This document shows, in pieces, positions 1 through 5,656 of a stretch of DNA of 5,656 bases. The notes beneath the pieces are model-generated. The model searched no databases and had not been told where the DNA came from. It saw only the letters and a list, made by a program, of their open reading frames with translations. How positions within the stretch are numbered: position 1 is the stretch's first letter; each line of letters starts with the position of its first letter. The position numbers were made by a program, and so were the translations under genes. Origin of the DNA: Clostridia bacterium (lineage in GTDB: Bacteria; Bacillota; Clostridia; Oscillospirales; CAG-272); the NCBI GenBank assembly GCA_017420845.1, contig JAFQOC010000564.1, positions 1 to 5,656 of the forward strand, written 5' to 3'.

Positions 1-50
1 CCCCCTGCACCCCCTGCGTAACTGCAACCCAACGCACCGATAAACTGCAA
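1..50. repeat. Short CTGC-centred direct repeats
   Basis: CCCCCTGC occurs at 1-8 and again at 10-17, a 9-base period. AACTGCAA occurs identically at 20-27 and 43-50, starts 23 bases apart, roughly two helical turns. All four copies share CTGC. Closely spaced direct repeats just ahead of an operon can be regulator binding sites, but each unit is short and chance is a real possibility. No known operator is recognised. Confidence 0.3.
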
Positions 51-74
51 TTTGTTTTATTTTCTGAATACAAT

Positions 75-80
75 AAGGAA
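75..80 (+). promoter_or_regulatory. Ribosome binding site that sets the start of the OYE gene
   Basis: AAGGAA lies 7 bases ahead of the ATG at 88. The reading frame is open further upstream to a TTG at 52, but that codon has no purine-rich sequence at a usable distance, and the extra 12 residues would precede the normal beginning of the family's barrel. The ATG at 88 is therefore preferred. Confidence 0.75.
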
Positions 81-87
81 TCTCACT

Positions 88-1284
88 ATGCTCAATACAT
101 CCATACATGTCAAGTCCGTTACCATCCCCAATCGGGTGGTCCTTCAGCCCATGGAGGGTTGCGACTGCAATACGGACGGAAGCCTCAGCCCGCTTACTGA
201 GGCCAAATATATCCGTGCCGCCAAAAGTGGAGCAGGACTCATCTGGTTTGAGGCCTGCGCCGTTTGCCCCGAGGGGAGAACCAATCCCCGACAGATGATG
301 TTATCCCGGGATAACCTTCCTGTCTTTCGTGATTTTTTGGCCGTTATGCGGCGCATTTCCAAGACCATTTTTGGGTTTAACCCCATCTTGATCCTTCAGC
401 TTACCCACTCGGGTCGCCAGAGCATCACCCCCATGATCGCGTACCGCCATCCTCTCTATGAGGAGCGTCGTCCCGTGACGGATGAGAATATTGTCACCGA
501 TGAATACCTGGACACCCTCCCGGCCCTGTACGCCGAGTCTGCTAAGCTGGCTGTGGAGGCGGGCTTTGACGGTGTGGACGTGAAGTCCTGCCACGGGTAT
601 CTGTTCCAGGAGCTTTTGTCCGCTTTTCACCGTCCCGGCCGCTACGGCGGGAGCTTTGAGAACCGTAGTCGTCTGTATATGGACTGCCTGGCCGCTGTCA
701 AGGCCGCCGTCCCCGAACGTTGTTTGCTGACCACTCGCTTGAGTGTATCCGATATGGTCCCCAAGCCCTACGGCTTCGGAACCACCGAGGAAAACGAGTT
801 GGACTTCACCGAGCCCGATCTTCTCATCTCCCATATGGTGGAAATGGGGCTGGATATACTGAACGTCACCGTGGGAAACCCCTACTACAATCCTCACGTC
901 AACCGTCCCTACCGCAAGGGGGGCTATAACCCCCCCGAAACGCCCGATGTGGGGTTGGCCCGCTTTGAGACGATTGAGAAACACATCAAGGACAGATTTT
1001 CTACTCTCGCCGTGGTAGGATCAGGTCTGTCCTACTACCGTGACGACCTCATGAAGCAGGCCGAGCGCCTGCTCACCGAAGGAATCTGCGATCTGGTGGG
1101 CTTTGGGCGTACGTGGCTGGCCTATCCCGATTTCTATCGAGACTACAGGGCTGGAGTGTTTTACCCCAAAATGACCTGCCTGGCCTGCTCCAAGTGCACC
1201 GAGCTCATGCGGGCAGGGAAGGTGTCGGGCTGCGCCGTTTACAACAGCTATTACCGAAGATTATACAAGGAGATCAAAAAATGA
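88..1284 (+). CDS. OYE-family NADH:flavin oxidoreductase with Fe-S motif, 2,4-dienoyl-CoA reductase/BaiCD-like, single-barrel form
   Basis: This is a 398-residue cytoplasmic enzyme expected to reduce an activated C=C bond (enone or enoyl type) using FMN. In this group of OYE proteins electrons usually reach FMN through a [4Fe-4S] cluster. The TIM-barrel motifs appear in order: NRVVLQPMEG (15-24); HSGR (107-110) near FMN/substrate; HGYL (169-172), whose Tyr171 matches the proton-donating Tyr of 2,4-dienoyl-CoA reductase; YGGSFENRSR (186-195); TTRLS (215-219); and the FMN-phosphate motifs VVGSG (309-313) and VGFGR (337-341). Four cysteines at 364, 367, 370 and 382 form C-x2-C-x2-C-x11-C, one residue tighter than the classical C-x2-C-x3-C-x11-C. 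The protein stops after this motif, so it lacks the C-terminal FAD/NAD(P)H domains of full-length FadH/BaiCD (about 640-680 aa). The electron donor must be a separate protein or free NAD(P)H. The stop overlaps the next start by 4 bases. Family assignment is firm; the substrate is unknown. Confidence 0.9.
   Translation: MLNTSIHVKSVTIPNRVVLQPMEGCDCNTDGSLSPLTEAKYIRAAKSGAGLIWFEACAVCPEGRTNPRQMMLSRDNLPVFRDFLAVMRRISKTIFGFNPILILQLTHSGRQSITPMIAYRHPLYEERRPVTDENIVTDEYLDTLPALYAESAKLAVEAGFDGVDVKSCHGYLFQELLSAFHRPGRYGGSFENRSRLYMDCLAAVKAAVPERCLLTTRLSVSDMVPKPYGFGTTEENELDFTEPDLLISHMVEMGLDILNVTVGNPYYNPHVNRPYRKGGYNPPETPDVGLARFETIEKHIKDRFSTLAVVGSGLSYYRDDLMKQAERLLTEGICDLVGFGRTWLAYPDFYRDYRAGVFYPKMTCLACSKCTELMRAGKVSGCAVYNSYYRRLYKEIKK
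1267..1284 (+). promoter_or_regulatory. Ribosome binding site and ATGA overlap, OYE to SDR gene
   Basis: AAGGAGAT (1267-1274) sits 6 bases ahead of the ATG at 1281. The start overlaps the upstream stop as ATGA (1281-1284). The open frame extends back to 1113 inside the OYE gene, but this strong site and the family's normal N-terminus fix the start at 1281. The layout indicates co-translation of both proteins. Confidence 0.85.
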
Positions 1285-2012
1285 GTACTGCCATCGTTAC
1301 CGGTGTCCTTGGAGGCATTGGGAAAGCCAGCGCCCTGATGCTGGCGGAGAAGGGCTATTCCGTTGTGGGTATGGGGCGGAGGTCCGACGTAGATCTGTCG
1401 GATTTTAAAGGCTTGGATATCACCTATCTCGCAGGGGATATTTCATCTGCCGATGATCGCCAACGGTTGGTGGACGTTGCCACCCAAAAGGGAGATATTG
1501 CCGTTCTCGTCAACGTGGCGGGAGTGGCGCCCAAGGTCCGTCGGGATATTTTAGAGATGACCGAGGAGTCCTACGATTTCGTCATGGGTATCAACGTGAG
1601 GGGCACCCTCTTCCTCACCCAGCTGGTGGCCAATAAGATGATCGAACAGGGGAAGGGCGGTTCCATTATCAACATCTCCTCCTGCTCGGCATACACCTCC
1701 TCCACCTCTCGCGGAGAGTACTGCATCTCCAAGGCGGGGGTCTCCATGATCACCAAGCTCTTCGCCGACCGTCTGGCCTCCGAGGGGATCACGGTCAACG
1801 AGATCTGCCCCGGCATCATCGCCACGGGCATGACCGCCGTCGTCAAGGAAAAGTACGATAACCTCATCGCGGGGGGACTCGTGCCCCTGGGCCGTTGGGG
1901 TCAGCCCGATGACGTCGCCAAGGCGGTAGTGGCCCTGTGCGACGGCACCTTCGGCTACACCACGGGTCAGTCCTTCATTCTGGACGGAGGTATGCACATC
2001 AGAAAGCTATGA
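1281..2012 (+). CDS. Short-chain dehydrogenase/reductase (classical SDR)
   Basis: This is a 243-residue NAD(P)-dependent oxidoreductase of the classical SDR family, the group that includes FabG and hydroxysteroid dehydrogenases. It should interconvert a ketone and a secondary alcohol in the cytoplasm. The glycine-rich nucleotide motif TGVLGGIG is at 7-14. NVAG (78-81) replaces the usual NNAG. The catalytic tetrad is complete: Asn105, Ser134, Tyr147 and Lys151 (YxxxK), followed by the PG motif at 177-178. The C-terminus ends in the usual ILDGG segment (233-237). Arg33-Arg34 at the end of the second beta strand favour NADP(H) over NAD(H), an inference from position only. Length is typical and nothing is missing. 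It sits between two flavoenzymes with 4-base overlaps on both sides, so a role in their pathway is more likely than fatty-acid synthesis, despite the FabG-like label it would probably receive. The substrate cannot be read from sequence. Confidence 0.92.
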   Translation: MSTAIVTGVLGGIGKASALMLAEKGYSVVGMGRRSDVDLSDFKGLDITYLAGDISSADDRQRLVDVATQKGDIAVLVNVAGVAPKVRRDILEMTEESYDFVMGINVRGTLFLTQLVANKMIEQGKGGSIINISSCSAYTSSTSRGEYCISKAGVSMITKLFADRLASEGITVNEICPGIIATGMTAVVKEKYDNLIAGGLVPLGRWGQPDDVAKAVVALCDGTFGYTTGQSFILDGGMHIRKL

Positions 2013-3814
2013 AGAAGCACTACCATACCCTCATCATCGGCACGGGCTGCGCGGGCTACAACGCAGCCGACAAGCTCTTTGATCTCGGTGTCACGGATAT
2101 CGCCATCCTCACCGAGGGTCGCTTCATGGGCACCTCCCGCAACACGGGTAGCGACAAGCAGACCTACTACAAGCTCTCCCTGAGCGGTCGCGACGGGGAC
2201 AGCGTCCGCGAGATGGCGGATACCCTCTATGCCGGTGGGGGTGTTATGGGCGAGCACGCTCTCTGCGAGGCGGCCTATTCCACCCGTTGCTTCATGCGTC
2301 TGGTGGAGCTGGGTGTCCCCTTTCCCACCAACGAATACGGCGAGTACGCGGGCTACAAGACCGACCACGACCCTCGCAGTCGCGCCACCTCCTGCGGTCC
2401 CCTGACCTCCAAGTTCATGACCGAGGCGCTGGAGCGCTCCTGCCTGCGCAAGGGCATTGCGATCATCGATCTTCAGCGGGTGGTCAAGATTCTGACCGAC
2501 GGAGGTGGGGTCACAGGTGTGGCCTGCGTGTCCACGGTTACGGGCGAATGCACCGTGCTGTCCTGCGAGAATATCGTCCTCTGCACAGGCGGCCCTGCGG
2601 GGATCTACAAAAACACCGTCTACCCCGAGAGCCAGCACGGGGCCACTGGTCTGGCCATTGAGGCGGGCGTGTCCCTGTCCAACATGGAGGAGTGGCAGTA
2701 CGGCCTGGCCAGCACAAAATTCCGCTGGAACCTGTCGGGCACCTATCAGCAGGTGCTTCCGCGCTATATCAGCGTGGATGCCGACGGTAACGAGCGGGAA
2801 TTTCTCTACGACGCCCTGGGCGACGAGTCCCTCGGACTCGTTTTCCTAAAGGGTTACCAATGGCCCTTCGATACCCGCAAGATGGAGGGCTCATCCAAGG
2901 TGGATCTCCTGGTGGCTGCCGAGATCAAGAAGGGTAGCCGCGTCTATCTGGACTATACGAAAAACCCCAAGGGACTGGAAAATGGCTTTGCCGTCCTGCC
3001 CGCCGAGGCCTACGATTATCTCTCCCGCTCGGGGGCTCTGTTCGGTACCCCCATTGAACGGTTGGAGAAGATGAACAAGGGAGCCGTCGAGCTCTACGCC
3101 GACCACGGCATTGACCTCTATACCGAGCTTTTGGAGACGGCGGTCTGTGCCCAGCATTGCAACGGCGGTGTGACGGTGGATCTGAACTGGCAGACCGCTA
3201 TCCCCGGCTTGTACTGCGCCGGAGAGGCCGCGGGTACCTTTGGGGTGTACCGACCCGGGGGAAGCGCTCTCAACTCCACTCAGGTGGGCAGTTTACGCGC
3301 CGCCGAGCACATCGCCGCAAAGGAAAGCCGCTCCATCTCAGCTCCCGTTTATACTCTTCCTGATCTTTCTGTAGGAAAGGATAACGTAACAGCGCTGCAG
3401 GTCAGTTTTCGCACCGAAATGAGCCGTGTGGCAGATTTTGACCGAAGCACCGCGGGCATGAAGGCGCTTCTCGATCGTGTTACCGACCTGCTGGCCCACT
3501 TCACGGACGCCGTCCGTATTTCTGCTCCTCACCGCCGAGCCGAGGCCTGCAAGCTCTACGATATGCTCCTGACCCAACAGGCCACCCTGTCGGCCATGAT
3601 CTGCTCTGCTGAGGCCATCGGTACCCATGGCTCCGCCTTGGTCGACCGTCGTCCCGCCTCCGCGGATGCCTCCCCTCGCGCTACCCGTACCTTGACCGAG
3701 GGCGCTCAGTCCACCCTTTCACCCGTTTCTCCCATGCCCGATCCCGAGCTGTGGTTTGAGACTCTGCTGGCGCGGAAAAAGAGGGAAATAGAAGGGAAGC
3801 AGGGGAGGAGTTGA
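2009..3814 (+). CDS. FAD-binding flavoprotein, fumarate reductase/L-aspartate oxidase superfamily, substrate unknown
   Basis: This 601-residue soluble flavoprotein has no signal peptide or membrane segment. The FAD Rossmann motif GTGCAGYNAAD is at 11-21. LCTGG (191-195) matches the second FAD strand of the family, and HCNGGVTVD (383-391) matches the H-x-M-GG-V-x-D motif. LYCAGEAAG plus GGSALNS (401-423) form the typical C-terminal FAD-binding segment. A capping-domain region spans about 240-385, and a helical C-terminal region (about 465-550) ends in AEAIGTHGS, resembling the ESRGxHxR segment of fumarate reductases. By-eye alignment shows the family's QFHPT motif replaced by WQYGLA (229-234) and the catalytic Arg-Asp ahead of the capping helix replaced by Ser295-Ser296. 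The covalent-flavin histidine is also absent (SRNTG, 43-47). Fumarate or aspartate is therefore unlikely to be the substrate. The last roughly 50 residues are rich in Ser, Pro and Arg. The ATG at 2009 overlaps the SDR stop. GGAGG at 1986-1990 is 18 bases away, so translation probably depends on coupling. Confidence 0.85.
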   Translation: MKKHYHTLIIGTGCAGYNAADKLFDLGVTDIAILTEGRFMGTSRNTGSDKQTYYKLSLSGRDGDSVREMADTLYAGGGVMGEHALCEAAYSTRCFMRLVELGVPFPTNEYGEYAGYKTDHDPRSRATSCGPLTSKFMTEALERSCLRKGIAIIDLQRVVKILTDGGGVTGVACVSTVTGECTVLSCENIVLCTGGPAGIYKNTVYPESQHGATGLAIEAGVSLSNMEEWQYGLASTKFRWNLSGTYQQVLPRYISVDADGNEREFLYDALGDESLGLVFLKGYQWPFDTRKMEGSSKVDLLVAAEIKKGSRVYLDYTKNPKGLENGFAVLPAEAYDYLSRSGALFGTPIERLEKMNKGAVELYADHGIDLYTELLETAVCAQHCNGGVTVDLNWQTAIPGLYCAGEAAGTFGVYRPGGSALNSTQVGSLRAAEHIAAKESRSISAPVYTLPDLSVGKDNVTALQVSFRTEMSRVADFDRSTAGMKALLDRVTDLLAHFTDAVRISAPHRRAEACKLYDMLLTQQATLSAMICSAEAIGTHGSALVDRRPASADASPRATRTLTEGAQSTLSPVSPMPDPELWFETLLARKKREIEGKQGRS

Positions 3815-3854
3815 CAGCTCCGCGTCCTCGAAGGAGACCCTGTCATCTTATTTG

Positions 3855-3889
3855 AGAAAGGATAGAGTGGAAGAAGCTCTATCCTTTTT
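3855..3889 (+). terminator. Intrinsic terminator of the redox operon
   Basis: A perfect 11-bp stem pairs 3857-3867 (AAAGGATAGAG) with 3877-3887 (CTCTATCCTTT) around a 9-base loop. It ends in a five-T run (3885-3889) and can be extended by a G-U and an A-T pair at the base. It begins about 40 bases after the operon's last stop. The opposite strand lacks a matching T-run, so it acts mainly on + strand transcription. Confidence 0.92.
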
Positions 3890-3965
3890 GTATCTTCTTT
3901 GTTTCAAACAGATACTCCGTTCCGGAAAAATTCATTCTTGGAAGCAAGAAAATATCGAAATGCTC

Positions 3966-3994
3966 TTGCAATTTAGTTCCGATTATGGTATAAT
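3966..3994 (+). promoter_or_regulatory. Sigma-A type promoter with extended -10 for the Y-family polymerase gene
   Basis: The -10 box is a perfect TATAAT at 3989-3994, preceded by TG at 3986-3987 (extended -10, TGnTATAAT). Exactly 17 bases upstream is TTGCAA at 3966-3971, matching four of six positions of TTGACA. An A-rich tract (about 3948-3960) lies where an UP element would sit. The predicted start near 4001 gives a leader of about 27 bases. No CGAAC-N4-GTTCG-like LexA operator overlaps it. Confidence 0.88.
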
Positions 3995-4016
3995 AATGAA
4001 CGAGAGAAGCCGAAAC

Positions 4017-4023
4017 GGAGGGG
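4017..4023 (+). promoter_or_regulatory. Ribosome binding site of the polymerase gene
   Basis: GGAGGGG (4017-4023) ends 4 bases ahead of the ATG at 4028; its GGAGG core ends 6 bases ahead. It lies just downstream of the predicted transcription start, consistent with a short leader and efficient translation. Confidence 0.85.
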
Positions 4024-4027
4024 TGTC

Positions 4028-5560
4028 ATGTCTGAAATCGGAAAAACTTATATCGCCATTGATCTGAAATCCTTCTATGCCTCGGTGGAATGTATGGAGC
4101 GCGGACTGGACCCCATGACCACTAATCTGCTGGTAGCGGACTCGGCGCGGACCGAGAAGACCATATGCCTGGCGGTTTCCCCCTCCCTCAAGAGCTACGG
4201 TATATCGGGGCGTGCCCGCTTGTTCGAAGCGGTGCAACGGATCAAGGAGGTCAATGCCGAACGCAGGCAGGCCGCCCCGGGTGGGCGGCTGACGGGGAAA
4301 TCCCGGGACAACCTCAAGCTGGCCGAGGATCCCACTCTGGGGGTGGATTACATCATCGCGCCTCCCCGCATGGCCCATTACATGGAGTACAGCACCCGTA
4401 TCTATCAGGTCTACCTGAGGCACGTGGCCCCCGAGGATATTCACGTCTACTCCATTGACGAGGTTTTCATCGACGCCACGGCCTACCTGAAAAAAAGCGG
4501 CCTGACCCCCAGGGAATTTACCCGTCGCATCATCAAGGACGTGCTGACCCGGACCGGTATCACCGCCACGGCAGGAATCGGTACCAACCTGTATCTGGCC
4601 AAGGTCGCCATGGATATCGTAGCCAAGCACGCTCCGGCGGACGAGGACGGGGTGCGCATCGCGGAGCTGGATGAGTACGGCTACCGCGCGACTTTGTGGG
4701 ATCACAGACCCCTTACGGACTTCTGGCGAGTGGGACGAGGCTATGCCCGAAGCCTGGAGGCAAACGGACTCTATACCATGGGAGACGTGGCCCGCTGTTC
4801 TCTGGGGAGAGCGGGAGAATACCACAATGAAGCCCTGCTATACCGGTTGTTCGGTGTCAACGCCGAGCTTCTCATTGACCACGCCTGGGGCTGCGAGCCC
4901 TGTACCATAGCCGACATCAAGGCCTATCGGCCCGCTTCCAACAGCATTTCCTCGGGTCAAGTGCTCCAGACCCCCTATACCTATGAAAAGGCCTGTCTTG
5001 TCATTCGGGAAATGGCTGATCTGCTGGTTCTGGATCTGGTGGATCAGGGGCTCATGACCGACCAGATCGTCCTGACGGTGGGCTACGACGTGGATAATCT
5101 GACCAATCCCGCCATCGCCGCGCGGTATAAAGGCCCCGTGACTACCGATCCTTACGGTCGGCGGATTCCCAAGCACGCCCACGGCACCGAGAATCTGGGG
5201 ACCTATACCTCCTCCACCAAGGAGATCGTGGCCGCCACCGACCGTCTTTGCCGCCGCATTCTGAATCCTGCTCTGCTGGTTCGCCGCATGAGCATCACGG
5301 CCGCTCGAGTGCTTCCCGAGGCTGAAGCCCTCAGCCGTGACGTGAAGGAGGAGCAGCTTTCCATGTTTGCCGACTATGAGGCCGAGGAACGGGCGCGCAG
5401 GGATCAGGAGGCGGCGCGGGAGAAGGAGAAACGAATGCAAAAGACGGTGATCGATATCAAAAAGAAGTATGGAAAAAACGCCATCATGAAGGGTATGAAT
5501 CTGGAGGAGGGCGCTACCGCCAAGGAGCGAAATCGCCAGATCGGCGGTCATAAGGCATGA
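4028..5560 (+). CDS. Y-family translesion DNA polymerase (UmuC/UvrX-like)
   Basis: This 510-residue polymerase should copy past damaged template bases at the replication fork. The palm carries the first metal-binding Asp12 in DLKSFYASVE (12-21), with Tyr17 at the steric-gate position that excludes ribonucleotides. The second acidic pair is Asp144-Glu145 in SIDE (142-145). TAGIGTNLYLAK (181-192) is the conserved segment that follows. A helix-hairpin-helix-like thumb spans about 230-256, and the little-finger region about 300-430. QLSMF (443-447) is a clear beta-sliding-clamp binding motif, so the protein should be recruited by DnaN. A charged helical stretch (about 450-472) follows, then a basic tail ending in IGGHKA (505-510), as I recall from Gram-positive members. 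At 510 aa it is longer than Bacillus UvrX/YqjW (a little over 400); part of the excess is around 80-110 and part is the C-terminal tail. No inactivating change is seen. It has its own promoter and ribosome binding site and is followed by a YolD-like gene. Confidence 0.95.
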   Translation: MSEIGKTYIAIDLKSFYASVECMERGLDPMTTNLLVADSARTEKTICLAVSPSLKSYGISGRARLFEAVQRIKEVNAERRQAAPGGRLTGKSRDNLKLAEDPTLGVDYIIAPPRMAHYMEYSTRIYQVYLRHVAPEDIHVYSIDEVFIDATAYLKKSGLTPREFTRRIIKDVLTRTGITATAGIGTNLYLAKVAMDIVAKHAPADEDGVRIAELDEYGYRATLWDHRPLTDFWRVGRGYARSLEANGLYTMGDVARCSLGRAGEYHNEALLYRLFGVNAELLIDHAWGCEPCTIADIKAYRPASNSISSGQVLQTPYTYEKACLVIREMADLLVLDLVDQGLMTDQIVLTVGYDVDNLTNPAIAARYKGPVTTDPYGRRIPKHAHGTENLGTYTSSTKEIVAATDRLCRRILNPALLVRRMSITAARVLPEAEALSRDVKEEQLSMFADYEAEERARRDQEAAREKEKRMQKTVIDIKKKYGKNAIMKGMNLEEGATAKERNRQIGGHKA

Positions 5561-5574
5561 GGGAGGGAGATACG

Positions 5575-5656
5575 ATGGAAAGCAATTCCCCTAAGACCTC
5601 GGCAGAGGTTCAGTACGCGGACATCATTCACCTCCCCCGCCCCGTGTCCACTCTCC
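5575..5656 (+). CDS. YolD-like protein, N-terminal fragment (runs off window)
   Basis: Only the first 27 codons are present. The ATG at 5575 follows a purine-rich GGGAGGGAGA ribosome binding site (5561-5570) and lies 14 bases after the polymerase stop, so the two genes are almost certainly co-transcribed. The visible protein contains YADIIHLPRPVS (residues 14-25), which I recognise as the opening of clostridial YolD-like proteins that follow UmuC-type polymerases. YolD-family proteins are commonly found beside Y-family polymerases in Gram-positive bacteria and are proposed partners or functional analogues of UmuD. The molecular role is not settled. The call rests on this short motif plus position. 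Confidence 0.75.
   Translation, partial: MESNSPKTSAEVQYADIIHLPRPVSTL

Larger units (their letters stand above)
1..87 (+). other. Leader region upstream of the redox operon
   Basis: This short non-coding stretch precedes the first gene. Its first 30 bases are C-rich, then it becomes AT-rich (about 50-75) before the ribosome binding site. A TACAAT hexamer at 69-74 resembles a -10 box. A start from it would fall near base 81, downstream of the AAGGAA ribosome binding site at 75-80, so it cannot serve the gene. No other -35/-10 pair with proper spacing is visible, so the operon promoter probably lies left of the window or has a form I do not recognise. CTGCA-type repeats in this leader are listed separately. 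Confidence 0.5.

Noticed and set aside
69..74. TACAAT as the -10 box of the operon
   Set aside because: Transcription would begin near 81, downstream of the ribosome binding site at 75-80, and no good -35 lies 16-18 bases upstream.
52..87. Upstream TTG start extending the OYE protein by 12 residues
   Set aside because: It has no ribosome binding site, and the extra residues precede the family's normal N-terminus. The ATG at 88 has AAGGAA at good spacing.
301..984. Long antisense open frame opposite the OYE gene
   Set aside because: A GC-rich shadow of the coding strand: no ribosome binding site, and a Gly/His/Val-rich translation without family motifs. The same applies to the antisense frames at 1551-1997, 1967-2638, 3983-4825 and 4838-5551.
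3920..3927. TTCCGGAA palindrome in the intergenic region
   Set aside because: Only 8 bases, isolated, and about 40 bases upstream of the -35 box. Too short to support as an operator.
3995..4010. GAAC-containing sequence near the polymerase start as a possible LexA operator
   Set aside because: GAAC at 3998-4001 has no facing GTTC at the required spacing. The GTTCC at about 3919 and 3977 also lack partners.
3852..4067. 71-codon + strand open frame between the operon and the polymerase gene
   Set aside because: It starts with TTG, runs straight through the terminator hairpin and the promoter, overlaps the polymerase start in another frame, and resembles no protein I know.
1..5656. CRISPR array, insertion sequence, attachment site, tRNA or rRNA
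   Set aside because: No regularly spaced repeats, transposase or integrase sequence, terminal inverted repeats or RNA-gene motifs were seen. Almost all of the window is explained by five adjacent + strand genes.

Overview
The window looks like chromosomal DNA from a GC-rich anaerobic member of the Clostridia, most plausibly a gut Oscillospirales/Oscillospiraceae-type bacterium. I infer this from four things: strong GGAGG-type ribosome binding sites, a Gram-positive style Y-family polymerase followed by a YolD-like gene, a [4Fe-4S]-type Old Yellow Enzyme (OYE), and heavy use of C/G-ending codons. No rRNA, tRNA or marker gene is present, so the taxonomy is a guess from style and gene content. 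All genes lie on the + strand.

Region 1 (1-87) is a short leader with C-rich and CTGCA-containing direct repeats and a ribosome binding site, but no convincing promoter. Region 2 (88-3814) is a compact three-gene redox operon: an OYE-type flavin reductase of the 2,4-dienoyl-CoA reductase/BaiCD-like group (398 aa), a short-chain dehydrogenase/reductase (243 aa), and a FAD flavoprotein of the fumarate reductase/L-aspartate oxidase superfamily (601 aa). Both junctions are 4-base ATGA overlaps, so the three proteins are probably translationally coupled and work on one substrate or in successive steps. The family combination (C=C reduction, carbonyl/alcohol interconversion, and a second flavin-dependent desaturation or reduction) suits reductive processing of a cyclic or unsaturated ketone. 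The sequence does not reveal the substrate. The FAD protein appears to lack several dicarboxylate-binding residues of true fumarate reductases. This operon is the best candidate here for an undescribed pathway.

Region 3 (3815-4027) is intergenic. It holds a strong intrinsic terminator (11-bp perfect stem plus T-run) that closes the operon, followed by a good sigma-A promoter with an extended -10 element. Region 4 (4028-5656) is a translesion-repair module: a 510-aa Y-family DNA polymerase with intact catalytic residues and a beta-clamp binding motif, then after 14 bases the first 27 codons of a YolD-like gene that runs off the window. I saw no mobile element, CRISPR array or RNA gene.
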